Assembly (NCBI RefSeq): GCF_902499115.1
Contig: NZ_CABVPN010000038.1
Location: 1 to 59,338, forward strand
Source: Burkholderia diffusa
GTDB lineage: Bacteria; Pseudomonadota; Gammaproteobacteria; Burkholderiales; Burkholderiaceae
Length of the DNA stretch: 59,338 nucleotides
Direction of reading: 5' to 3'
Translations under genes and position numbers: made by a program
In this document: piece after piece, positions 49,444 through 57,303 of the stretch
Numbering within the stretch: the stretch's first letter is position 1
Layout: each line of letters opens with the position of its first letter
Notes under the pieces: model-generated
Told to the model about the DNA's origin: nothing
Databases searched by the model: none
Seen by the model: only the letters and a program-made list of their open reading frames with translations

Positions 49444-50778
49444 TCAGCGCGATCGGGCAGCATCGCGCATCGCCTTCGGATGGGTTTCCGGTGCGATGCA
49501 GGTTGCGACGACCGTGATTGCGCCGAGCAGCACGAGATAGATGACGATCGGCGTCGCGCTGCGGTAGTGCGCGAGCAGCGCGGTCGCGATTGCCGGCGAC
49601 AGCCCGCCGCCGAGCACCGACGCGATCTCGCGACCGATTCCGAGCCCCGAGAACCGCAGGTGCACAGGCAGCAGTTCGCTGATGAACGCCGGCTGCGCGC
49701 CTTCGAGAATGCCGATCGCGATGCTGTTGGCCAGGAGCAGGGCGACGATCACGTGCGAGAAGCGGCCCGACTGCAGCAACGTGAAGTACGGATACGCGAT
49801 CAGCACTACGGCGACGGCGCCGAGCAAGTAGACGGGCTTGCGGCCGATCCGGTCGGTCAGGCGGCCCGCGAGCAGCGTCACGGGAATCATCAGCAGCATC
49901 GAGATCACGAGCCCGCTCAGTAGCCACGATGCATCGAGACCGATGAACTTGCCGTACGCGAGCGAGAACGCGAAGAACAGGTACGACACCGCGCCTTCGC
50001 CGAACCGCAGCCCGAACACGGTCAGCACTTCGCGCGGGCATTCGCGCAGCACGTCGACGAGCGGCGTCGCGCTGGACTTCCGTGTCGACCGCGCATCGGC
50101 GAATTCCGCGCTCTCGCCGATCGAGCGGCGCATCCACAGGCCGAACCCGACGAGCACGATGCTCGCGAGGAACGGGATGCGCCAGCCCCAGCGCTCGACG
50201 TCGGCTGCCGGCAACTGCTGCACGAGCAGGAACGCGGCAGTCGACAGCACGAAGCCGAACGCCGCGCCGCACGGGCTCCATGCGGCGAGCGCACCGCGCC
50301 GGTCGACCGGCGCGTTCTCGTGGATCAGCAGGATGCTGCCGCTCCACTCGCCGCCGGCGGCGAGCCCCTGCAGCACGCGGAGCAATACCAGCGCGACCGG
50401 CGCGGCGACGCCGATCTCGCGATAGGTCGGCAACAGCCCCATACCGACCGTCGCCGCGCCCATCGTCAACATCGTCAGCATCATCACGGTCTTGCGCCCG
50501 TAGCGATCGCCGATGTGCCCGCACAGCAGCCCGCCGATCGGACGCGCGACGAAGCCGACCGTGAAGCCGCCGAACGCCGCGATCGTGCCGGTCAGCGGAT
50601 CGCTGCCGACCGGAAAGAACAGCTTGCCGAACAGCAGCGCGGCGGCCGTCCCGTACAGGAAGAAGTCGTACCATTCGAGTGCCTGCCCGAGCACGGCGGT
50701 CGCGACCGCGCGTCGGACCGAACTCGTGCTGCGGGAAACGGGCAACGAAACCGCTGACAGGGGCGCTGGTGAGTTCAT
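49444..50778 (-). CDS. MFS transporter, MHS type, first gene of minus-strand iac operon
   Basis: 444 residues, twelve helices. VATAVLGQALEWYDFFLYGTAAALLFGKLFFP, GFVARPIGGLLCGHIGDRYGRK and VLQGLAAGGEWSGSILLIHENAP are MHS-subgroup signatures; it is related to the transporter at 35024. It is divergent from iacC and heads the operon with the second iacA, iacG, EthD and LysR genes, so uptake or export of an IAA-pathway compound is likely. A major-facilitator gene involved in dioxindole-acetate removal is known in P. phytofirmans; whether this is its orthologue needs comparison. Confidence 0.85.
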   Translation of the reverse strand: MNSPAPLSAVSLPVSRSTSSVRRAVATAVLGQALEWYDFFLYGTAAALLFGKLFFPVGSDPLTGTIAAFGGFTVGFVARPIGGLLCGHIGDRYGRKTVMMLTMLTMGAATVGMGLLPTYREIGVAAPVALVLLRVLQGLAAGGEWSGSILLIHENAPVDRRGALAAWSPCGAAFGFVLSTAAFLLVQQLPAADVERWGWRIPFLASIVLVGFGLWMRRSIGESAEFADARSTRKSSATPLVDVLRECPREVLTVFGLRFGEGAVSYLFFAFSLAYGKFIGLDASWLLSGLVISMLLMIPVTLLAGRLTDRIGRKPVYLLGAVAVVLIAYPYFTLLQSGRFSHVIVALLLANSIAIGILEGAQPAFISELLPVHLRFSGLGIGREIASVLGGGLSPAIATALLAHYRSATPIVIYLVLLGAITVVATCIAPETHPKAMRDAARSR

Positions 50779-51102
50779 GGTGTGTTGGGGGATAAGTTCA
50801 GTTGTCCTGCCTGTCCCGCATCGGGCGGCAGGTCCGCGATCGAATCTGTTCACTGCGTCCGAATCACGATAAGAGCGCAGCGGAATACGGTCAAATTCCC
50901 GCCAAAAATGATGAACATGAATCGCATGCATGGGCATGCCGTGCCGCGAGTCGCCCATCTAATTATCCATCGCGCTTATTTGATCGCCTTTTTTAGATCA
51001 ATTTGACGGATGAAAACGCGGCGACGAAACTGGTCCCGCTATCCGTGCGAGGTCCGCCCGACCGGACCCGCACTTCCTCGCGACTCTTTCCCCACGACGA
51101 CG
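50779..51102. other. Divergent iac control region, 324 bp
   Basis: It lies between the transporter operon (minus) and iacC (plus). It contains GTCAAATT (50890-50897) and its inverted copy AATTTGAC (51000-51007), the repeated GCATGC words near 50930, and the motif at 50989-51006 shared with the iacF promoter. It is AT-rich near 50955-51005. Confidence 0.5.
50989..51006 (+). promoter_or_regulatory. Motif shared with iacF upstream region
   Basis: TTTTTTAGATCAATTTGA matches 43789-43804 (TTTTTAATCGATTTGA) in the core ATCRATTTGA and in the preceding T-run. It ends 96 bp before the iacC start. Candidate binding site for the regulator of both oxygenase components. Confidence 0.45.
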
Positions 51103-52386
51103 ATGAGCGACATTTCCTACCAGACGATCGACACCCGCGCGCTGCACGGCTTCGCGCAGCCCGACCGCATCGCACCCGCGATGTATCACGATCCCGCGCT
51201 GTTCGAAGCCGAGCTCGACCGCATCTTCTACCGCACCTGGATCTGGGTTGCGCACGAAAGCGAGCTGCCGAACCCGGGCGACTTCATCACGACGACGATC
51301 GGCCGCCAGCCAGTGATCGTCGTGCGCGACAAGACCGGCGAGATCAACGTGCTGCAGAATCGCTGCCGCCATCGCGGCGCGACCGTATGCGAATCGCACA
51401 AGGGCAACGCGAAAGGCTTCACGTGCCCGTATCACAGCTGGTCGTACGCGCTCGACGGCACGCTGCGCGCGCTGCCGTATGGCGACGGCTACGAAGGCGT
51501 GTGCGAGAAGGGCGACCTGCCGCTCGTGAAGCTGCGCGTCGGCGTGTACCAGGGGCTGATCTTCGCGAGCTTCAACGACGCCATCGAACCGCTCGAGGAT
51601 TTCCTCGGCGGCGCGAAACCGTGGATCGACCTGTTCATGAAGCAGGGTGCCGGCTACCCGATCAAGGCGAACGGCGAGCACAAGTTCAAGTTCAAGGGCA
51701 ATTGGAAGATCCAGCTCGAGAACACGACGGACCTCTATCACTTCCCCGTCGTGCACAAGTCGTGGATGAAGTCGATCGACGACGAGACGGCCGCCGCGAT
51801 CACGAGCTTCATGACGAGCGAGGACGCGTTCTGCCGCGCGCTGGGCAACGGCCACAGCCTCGCGGTGCTCATGCCCGAACTGATCGATCTCGACGAAGAC
51901 GACGGCGCGCCGCTGCCCGAGCGCTTCGCGCCGCTCGCGGCGAAGCTCGCCGAGCGCCACGCGCCGGACGAAGTGCGCCGCATCGTGCGCTCGCTGATGG
52001 GCGTCGGCTTCAACCTGAACCTGTTTCCGAACCTCGCGCTATCGATGGCGTTCTTCCGCGTGCTGCGGCCGATCTCGGCGAACGAGACCGAGATCCGCCA
52101 CGTCGCGCTCGCGATGGACGGCGGCCCGGACGAGGCGAACCGCGAGCGGCTGCGCATCCACGAGCACTTCCAGGGCCCGTTCGGCTTCGGCAGCCCCGAC
52201 GACGCGGAAGCCTGGGAGCGCGTACAGCGCGGCGCGCATGCGGGCCCCGACGTGCCGATCCTCGTGAACCGCGGGCTGAACCGCGAGACAACCGCCGCGA
52301 ACGGCGAAAAGACCGCGCATGCCACCGACGAGACGGGCATGCGCGAGGCCTACCAGCAATGGCGAAAAATGATGGAGCAACAGTGA
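51103..52386 (+). CDS. iacC: Rieske ring-hydroxylating oxygenase large subunit, IAA pathway
   Basis: 427 residues. Rieske 2Fe-2S ligands Cys88, His90, Cys108, His111 (Cys-x-His-x17-Cys-x2-His); mononuclear iron region with Asp210, His213 and His218 in TTDLYHFPVVHKS, plus an Asp near residue 365-370 (SPDDAEAWERV). This is the catalytic alpha subunit. It oxygenates an aromatic intermediate on the way to catechol, taking electrons from the iacF product. The open frame extends to 51010, but ATG 51103 is where family members start. Its stop shares a base with the beta-subunit start (TGATG). Confidence 0.9.
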   Translation: MSDISYQTIDTRALHGFAQPDRIAPAMYHDPALFEAELDRIFYRTWIWVAHESELPNPGDFITTTIGRQPVIVVRDKTGEINVLQNRCRHRGATVCESHKGNAKGFTCPYHSWSYALDGTLRALPYGDGYEGVCEKGDLPLVKLRVGVYQGLIFASFNDAIEPLEDFLGGAKPWIDLFMKQGAGYPIKANGEHKFKFKGNWKIQLENTTDLYHFPVVHKSWMKSIDDETAAAITSFMTSEDAFCRALGNGHSLAVLMPELIDLDEDDGAPLPERFAPLAAKLAERHAPDEVRRIVRSLMGVGFNLNLFPNLALSMAFFRVLRPISANETEIRHVALAMDGGPDEANRERLRIHEHFQGPFGFGSPDDAEAWERVQRGAHAGPDVPILVNRGLNRETTAANGEKTAHATDETGMREAYQQWRKMMEQQ

Positions 52387-52886
52387 TGGATGACCGCAAC
52401 GCCCTTTTTTCCGAGCAGACCTTCGCCCGCGCGGTCGAATTCGTGTGGCGCGAAGCCGAGATGCTCGACCGTCGCGACTATCGCGCATGGCTCGACCTGT
52501 GGGATCCGGCCGGCGATTACGTGGTGCCGATCGATCCCGATGCGACCGACTTCGCGGCGACGCTGAACTACGTGTTCGACGACCATGACATGCGCGAGAA
52601 GCGCGTGCAGCGGATGCTGTCCGGCTATTCGGCGTCGGCGTCCGACGCGGCGCGCACGGTGCGCACCGTGTCGCGCTTCACGCTGGAAAGCGGCAGCGCC
52701 GACACCGTCGAGCTGAAATCCGCGCAGGTTGTCGTCGCATACAAGCGTGGCGTCGCGACACTGTTCGCGGCCAATGTCACGCACAAGCTGCATGTCGATG
52801 CGGACGGCGAGATGCGGATCGCGGAGAAGGTCGTGCGCCTGATCGACTCGACCGAAGCGCTCAGCGCGATCGGCTTCCTGCTGTAA
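52386..52886 (+). CDS. iacD: Ring-hydroxylating oxygenase small subunit, IAA pathway
   Basis: 166 residues, the usual size of beta subunits with the SnoaL-like cone fold: FVWREAEMLDRRDYRAWLDLWDPAGDYVVPIDPDA at the N-terminus, MREKRVQRMLSGYSASASDAARTVRTVSRF in the middle. It is structural and assembles with the iacC product in an alpha3-beta3 complex. Translation is coupled to iacC by a one-base overlap. Confidence 0.9.
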   Translation: MDDRNALFSEQTFARAVEFVWREAEMLDRRDYRAWLDLWDPAGDYVVPIDPDATDFAATLNYVFDDHDMREKRVQRMLSGYSASASDAARTVRTVSRFTLESGSADTVELKSAQVVVAYKRGVATLFAANVTHKLHVDADGEMRIAEKVVRLIDSTEALSAIGFLL

Positions 52887-52893
52887 GCCGCCG

Positions 52894-52927
52894 CCGGTTC
52901 ACCGCCGAATCCGCAACGGTGAACCGG
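52894..52927 (+). repeat. 11-bp perfect stem-loop between iacD and tautomerase gene
   Basis: CCGGTTCACCG (52894-52904) and CGGTGAACCGG (52917-52927) with a 12-base loop, 7 bp after the iacD stop. No T-run follows. It may be a partial terminator, an RNA-stability stem or an operator. Confidence 0.6.
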
Positions 52928-52951
52928 TCACCTTCACCTTTCCGGACGACC

Positions 52952-53338
52952 ATGCCCACACTCGAAGTTTTCCTGCCGGCCGGCCACGACGACGCCTGCA
53001 AGGCCGAGCTGATTGCGCGGCTCAGCAGCGCGACCGTCGACGCGACAAGCGCGCCGATCGGATCGGTGCGCGTGCTGCTCACCGAATTGCCCGCGACGCA
53101 TATCGGCCTCGGCGGGCGCACGGCCGCCGACGGCGCGCCGCCGTCGCTGCCGGTGATCGTCGCGATCCTGATCGCCGGCCGCACCGATGCGCAGAAACGC
53201 GCGCTGATCGCCGCGCTGTCCGACGCTGCCGCGAACGTGCTCGATGCGCCGTTGCAGGCAACGCGCGTGATGATCAAGGACATCCCGAACACCGACTTCG
53301 GGATCGGCGGACAGACCGCGCGGGCGCTGGGGCGCTGA
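52952..53338 (+). CDS. Tautomerase with two fused 4-oxalocrotonate-tautomerase-like domains
   Basis: 128 residues. It begins MPTLEVFLPAGHDDACKAELIARLSSATVDA, giving a free N-terminal Pro after Met removal, the catalytic base of the family. A second copy follows from about residue 68 (LPVIVAILIAGRTDAQKRALIAALSDAAANVL) with its own Pro, and IPNTDFGIGGQTARALGR ends the protein; GLGGRTAADG is the matching end of domain 1. Single 4-OT subunits are about 62 residues, so this is a tandem fusion. A tautomerase-superfamily protein is required for dioxindole-acetate removal in P. phytofirmans (I recall the name iacY), and position after iacCD fits. Confidence 0.8.
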   Translation: MPTLEVFLPAGHDDACKAELIARLSSATVDATSAPIGSVRVLLTELPATHIGLGGRTAADGAPPSLPVIVAILIAGRTDAQKRALIAALSDAAANVLDAPLQATRVMIKDIPNTDFGIGGQTARALGR

Positions 53339-53400
53339 CCGTGTGCCGCGCGTCGCTGCCCTGCCGTGACGCATGTGATGCACGCGATGCAGCGCAGCGG

Positions 53401-54879
53401 CTACGCGTGCGCTCCGGCGAGCGGCAGCGTCACGCGGCAGTCGAGCCCACCGCCTTCGACCGGGCTCGCGCCGATGCGCCCGCCGTGGCGCGTGACGATG
53501 CTCTTGCACAGCGACAGCCCGATCCCGTTGCCGCCGGCCTTCGACGACGAGAAGCCGTCGAACAGCCGATCGTGCGCACCTTCGGCGATACCGGGTCCGT
53601 TGTCGATCGCGCGCAGCTCGGCGTGCCCGTCGACGTTCGCGGTGCCGAGCGTCAGCATGCACGGTGCGCGCTCGCAGCCGGCGAACGCCTCGATCGCGTT
53701 GAAGGCGAGGTTGAGCATCACCTGCCCGATCAGCACGCGCTCGCAGCGGATCGGCAGCGGCACATCGGCCTGCACGATCGTCACCGTCACGCCCGCCTCC
53801 TTCGCGCGCAGCTCGATGAAATACGCGACGTCAGCGAGGATCTCGCGCAAATCGGCGAGCGCGACGACCGGCTCGCGCTTCACGATGAACTCGCGCACGC
53901 TCTTGATGATCAGCGCCGCATGCTCGGCCTGCCGGTCCGCGCTGCGCAGGCCCCAGATCGCGTCGTCGACGGCCCCGCGCGCGTTCAGCCGCTGCACTGC
54001 GCCCTCGATGAAGTTGCGCACGGCCGCGAGCGGCTGGCTCAGCTCGTGCGCGATCACGCTCGCCATCTCGCCCATCGCGTTGTAGCGGCCCGCGTATTCG
54101 AGCATCCGCGCTTGCGCGCGCCGCGCATCCTCGATCGCGACTTCGTCGCTCACGTCGCGAAACTGCACGAGCAGCCCGTCGAGATCGCCTTCGATCTCGA
54201 CCTGCCGGCACTGGATGCGCAGCCAGCACGCCGAGCCGTCGCGCCGCACGATCCGGTAACGCTGCGGCTCGGACGGGCACGCGGACGGCGCATCGCGCAG
54301 CTGCGCGACGAGCCGGTCGCGGTCGGCCGCGCTGCAATAGTCGAGCACCTCGCCGAGCGCTTCGTCCGGCGCGAGCCCGAGCACGCGGCGGCCCGACTCG
54401 CTGATGAACTGCACGCCGCCGTGCGGCGTCACGACCGCGATCCCTTCATCGAGGTCCTGCATGAACTCGCGCAGCCGTGCTTCGTAGCGGCGCAGTTGCT
54501 GGCGCACCGCTTCTTCCGCGCTGATGTCGCGGAACTGCACCATCACGACGTCGCGACCGCGCAGCGGCACGTAAGTGGCGGTCGCCTCCGACAGCATGTC
54601 GACGCCCGTGCGCGAGCGGTAACACCACTCGTACACCTGCGGCCCGTCGACGAGCGCGCGATCCCACGCACTCACGGCGATCTCGCGCTGGTATTTCGGT
54701 TCGGGACGCGTCATGTCCGGCGCCTTCAGCGGCAGCAGTTCCTCGACGGAAAAGCCGAGCGCGATGCACGCGGCGCGATTCGCCCACACGATCGCCTTGG
54801 TATGCGCGTCGTGCAGCAGCACGCAGGTGGTCAATGCGTCGAGCAGCCGGTGGAAATCGTCTTCGTCTGGAAAACTCAT
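53401..54879 (-). CDS. PAS-domain sensor histidine kinase beside iacA
   Basis: 492 residues, no transmembrane segment. First PAS domain about 10-125, second about 137-255 (each ending in the VQFRDxS strand), then the HisKA phospho-acceptor box VIAHELSQPLAAVRNF near residue 300 and an HATPase domain with NLAFNAIEAF, DNGPGI and GGNGIGLSLCKS. It is a cytosolic FixL-like kinase. No response-regulator gene is adjacent or elsewhere in the window. A two-component system responding to IAA is reported for P. phytofirmans; this could be its sensor. ATG 54879 is likely, with 54930 as an alternative. It is divergent from iacA. Confidence 0.85.
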   Translation of the reverse strand: MSFPDEDDFHRLLDALTTCVLLHDAHTKAIVWANRAACIALGFSVEELLPLKAPDMTRPEPKYQREIAVSAWDRALVDGPQVYEWCYRSRTGVDMLSEATATYVPLRGRDVVMVQFRDISAEEAVRQQLRRYEARLREFMQDLDEGIAVVTPHGGVQFISESGRRVLGLAPDEALGEVLDYCSAADRDRLVAQLRDAPSACPSEPQRYRIVRRDGSACWLRIQCRQVEIEGDLDGLLVQFRDVSDEVAIEDARRAQARMLEYAGRYNAMGEMASVIAHELSQPLAAVRNFIEGAVQRLNARGAVDDAIWGLRSADRQAEHAALIIKSVREFIVKREPVVALADLREILADVAYFIELRAKEAGVTVTIVQADVPLPIRCERVLIGQVMLNLAFNAIEAFAGCERAPCMLTLGTANVDGHAELRAIDNGPGIAEGAHDRLFDGFSSSKAGGNGIGLSLCKSIVTRHGGRIGASPVEGGGLDCRVTLPLAGAHA

Positions 54880-54992
54880 GATCGGATCCGGATGAAGGCA
54901 CGCGGCGTCGCGCGGCCGGATGTCCAACATAGCACCGGCGTGCGCGGCCCGCATCTGAAGATTTCTTTAGTCCGGCACGGAGCGACACCAGT

Positions 54993-55022
54993 CACGCAGC
55001 CCTACGCACCAATTGCTGCGTG
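54993..55022. promoter_or_regulatory. Inverted repeat in iacA promoter region
   Basis: CACGCAG (54993-54999) and CTGCGTG (55016-55022) with a 16-base spacer, 72 bp before the iacA start, in the region divergent from the sensor kinase. Candidate activator site. Confidence 0.45.
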
Positions 55023-55094
55023 TTTTCGGCGTTTCTAGACTAGGTCCATGCCGTGTCCATCCCCGCAATCGAACCCCATCCCCAGGAGACAGCC

Positions 55095-56288
55095 ATGCCC
55101 AACGCCGCCCTCGCCATCGACGCCGTGCCCCCCTCGCCGCGTGCGGTCCGCGAAGCGGCCGCACGTATGTCGCCGCTCGACGCGGTGATCGAGACCGTCG
55201 CCGCGCGCCGCGACGAGTTCGACCGCCTGTCGCATGTGCCGCGCGACGTGATCGCGCTGTTCAAGGAGGCCGGCATCTATCGCGCGGGCACGCCGCGCCG
55301 CTTCGGCGGCGATGCGCTCGCGCCCACCGCGTTCCTCGGCATGATCGAGCGGATCGCGACCGCCGACGGGTCGGCCGCGTGGGTCGCGAGCTTCGGCTCG
55401 GCCAACGCCTATCTCGCCGCGCTGCCGCTCGCCACGCAGGCCGAGCTGTACGCGAGCGGCCCCGACCAGGTGTTCGCGGGCGGGCTGTTCCCCGTGCAGC
55501 CGGCGCAGGCGGCACCCGGCGGCTGGCGCGTAACGGGCACGTGGAAGTTCGCGAGCGGCTGCAAGGGCGCCGACTGGCTCGGCGTCGGCATCGCGGTGCC
55601 CGGCGCGCAGGATGCCGCGCCGAACAAGCCCCGCACGGCCGTGTTCCGTGCCACCGAAGTCGAGATCGTCGAGAACTGGAGCGTGGTCGGCATGCAGGGC
55701 ACGGGCAGCCACGACCTGCGCGTCGACGACCGCTTCGTGCCCGAAGCGTGGACCTTCGTGCGCGGCGGCGAGGCGACCGTCGACGAGCCGCTGTACCGCT
55801 ATCCGACCGTCGCGTATGCGGCGCAGGTGCTCGCCGTGGTCAACCTCGGGCTGGCCCGCGCGGCGCTCGACGTCGCGAACCGCATGTCGGGCGGCCGCCA
55901 GACGACCACCGGCGCGCCGCGCCTCGCCGATCGCGCGTATTTCCGCATCGAACTCGCGAAGGCCGAGGCACAGCTGCGCTCGGCGCGCGCGTTCTTCTAC
56001 GACGCGACCGACTCGGTCTGGCAATCGATTCTGGCCGGCAACCCGGTCACGCCCGAGCAGGTCAGCCTGCTGAGACTCGCCGCCACGCATATCGCACGCG
56101 AAGGCGCGAGCGTCGTCGAGCGTGCGTACCGCCTCGGCGGCACGGCCGCGATCTATCGCACGCATCCACTGCAGCGCCTCTTGCGCGACGCGATGGTCGT
56201 CACGCAGCACGCGTTTCTCGGCGAAGGCAACTTCGACGGCGCGGGCGCGGTGTTCACCGGCGTCACGCCGTTTCCCGGCTATCTGTAA
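55095..56288 (+). CDS. iacA: IAA-degradation flavin monooxygenase (acyl-CoA dehydrogenase fold)
   Basis: 397 residues. Acyl-CoA-dehydrogenase-like fold of two-component flavin monooxygenases: RRDEFDRLSHVPRDVIALFKEAGIYRAGTPRRFGG, ERIATADGSAAWVA, TGTWKFASGCKGADW, GMQGTGSHDL, TQHAFLGEGNFDG. It lacks the catalytic Glu context of true acyl-CoA dehydrogenases. By knowledge of the iac pathway it begins IAA oxidation, hydroxylating the indole ring with flavin reduced by IacG. ATG 55095 follows CCAGGAGAC. It is first in the iacA-B-I-H-E order, which matches the P. phytofirmans arrangement I recall. Confidence 0.88.
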   Translation: MPNAALAIDAVPPSPRAVREAAARMSPLDAVIETVAARRDEFDRLSHVPRDVIALFKEAGIYRAGTPRRFGGDALAPTAFLGMIERIATADGSAAWVASFGSANAYLAALPLATQAELYASGPDQVFAGGLFPVQPAQAAPGGWRVTGTWKFASGCKGADWLGVGIAVPGAQDAAPNKPRTAVFRATEVEIVENWSVVGMQGTGSHDLRVDDRFVPEAWTFVRGGEATVDEPLYRYPTVAYAAQVLAVVNLGLARAALDVANRMSGGRQTTTGAPRLADRAYFRIELAKAEAQLRSARAFFYDATDSVWQSILAGNPVTPEQVSLLRLAATHIAREGASVVERAYRLGGTAAIYRTHPLQRLLRDAMVVTQHAFLGEGNFDGAGAVFTGVTPFPGYL

Positions 56289-56351
56289 TCCGCGTCGATT
56301 CGCATCGATTCACTGCAACGCCGCTCGACGCATTCTTCAGGAGAACCTGTC

Positions 56352-56729
56352 ATGTCCGATTCGAATCCGCTGCCGCTGCGCGTGCTGTTCTGCTGCGGCG
56401 TGTCGCAAAACTTCTTTGACCTGCCGCGCGAGAAGATCGGCGAAGTGTGGCAAGCGTATGGCGCGATGCTCGCCGCCGTCGAGGCGATGCCCGGCGTGCG
56501 CGTGCTCGGCGTGATGGATGACGACCGCCTCGTGGTCGGCCAGGCCGACGGCGCGCCGTGGACGTTCTACATCATGGCCGACGTCGCCGACTTCGACACG
56601 ACGGTCGCGGTCTGCAACCTGTACCGCACGACGCCGGTCGGCGAATACAACCTGTGGCGCTATGGCAAGATCGAGGCGCGGGTCGGCCGCGCGCTGACCG
56701 TGCCGCCGGCCGCGAAACCCGCAGCGTGA
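56352..56729 (+). CDS. iacB: IacB-like small protein of the IAA pathway
   Basis: 125 residues, cytosolic, no catalytic motif I recognise. It contains LRVLFCCGVSQNFFDLPREKIGEVWQAYGAMLAAVEAMPGVRVLGVMDDDRL and WTFYIMADVADFDTTVAVCNLYRTTPVGEYNLWRYGKIEARVGRAL, suggesting a ferredoxin-like (dimeric alpha-beta barrel) fold. Placed directly after iacA (63-bp gap, AGGAGAAC ribosome site), it corresponds to iacB, whose function in IAA degradation is still unclear. It may assist or chaperone an unstable intermediate. Confidence 0.75.
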   Translation: MSDSNPLPLRVLFCCGVSQNFFDLPREKIGEVWQAYGAMLAAVEAMPGVRVLGVMDDDRLVVGQADGAPWTFYIMADVADFDTTVAVCNLYRTTPVGEYNLWRYGKIEARVGRALTVPPAAKPAA

Positions 56730-56737
56730 GGCGCGCG

Positions 56738-57271
56738 ATGACCGGCCCCGATTCTTCGCGCTCGATCGCGGCGCTCGAAGCGCTTGAACGGCGCGTGGCG
56801 GCGCTCGACGCCGAACGCGCGGTGCGCGCGACGATCACGCGCTACATGGCGCTGTGCGACGTGCCCGAGGACGCCGGCGACGGCCCGGCGCTCGCTGCGC
56901 TGTTCACGGCCGACGCGGTGTGGGAAGGCATCGGCCCGCAGTACGCGCGCAAGTTCGGCCGCCTCGAAGGCACGGATGCGATCGTCGCGATGCTGCGTCG
57001 CTATCTGCCGCCCGATCCGCATTTCGCGGTGAACCTGCACTTCCTGACGTCGGAGTCGATCGACGTCGGCGCCGACCATGCGAGCGCACGGGGCCGCTGG
57101 ATCATGCTGCAGGCGTCGCGCTACGCGGACGGCACGGCGGAGCTGATCGCCGCGCGGCTGAGCGTCGACTTCGCGCCGGCCGAAGGCGGCGCGACCTGGC
57201 TGATCCGCCATTTCCGCACCGAGCGCGTGCTCGACGGCCCGTGGCCACTCGCCGCCGCGCCGCAATCCTGA
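56738..57271 (+). CDS. iacI: SnoaL-like protein of the IAA pathway
   Basis: 177 residues with a SnoaL/NTF2-like fold: AVRATITRYMALCDVPEDAGDGPALAALFTADAVWEG, HFLTSESIDVGADHASARGRWIMLQ and TWLIRHFRTERVL are typical of the cone-shaped barrel used by polyketide cyclases and dehydratases. Start lies 8 bp after iacB. It corresponds to iacI by fold and position. Its reaction is not established; isomerisation or hydrolysis of an oxindole intermediate is possible. Confidence 0.8.
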   Translation: MTGPDSSRSIAALEALERRVAALDAERAVRATITRYMALCDVPEDAGDGPALAALFTADAVWEGIGPQYARKFGRLEGTDAIVAMLRRYLPPDPHFAVNLHFLTSESIDVGADHASARGRWIMLQASRYADGTAELIAARLSVDFAPAEGGATWLIRHFRTERVLDGPWPLAAAPQS

Positions 57272-57303
57272 ACCCTTTCACTCCGCTCCCACGCCATCGC
57301 ACC

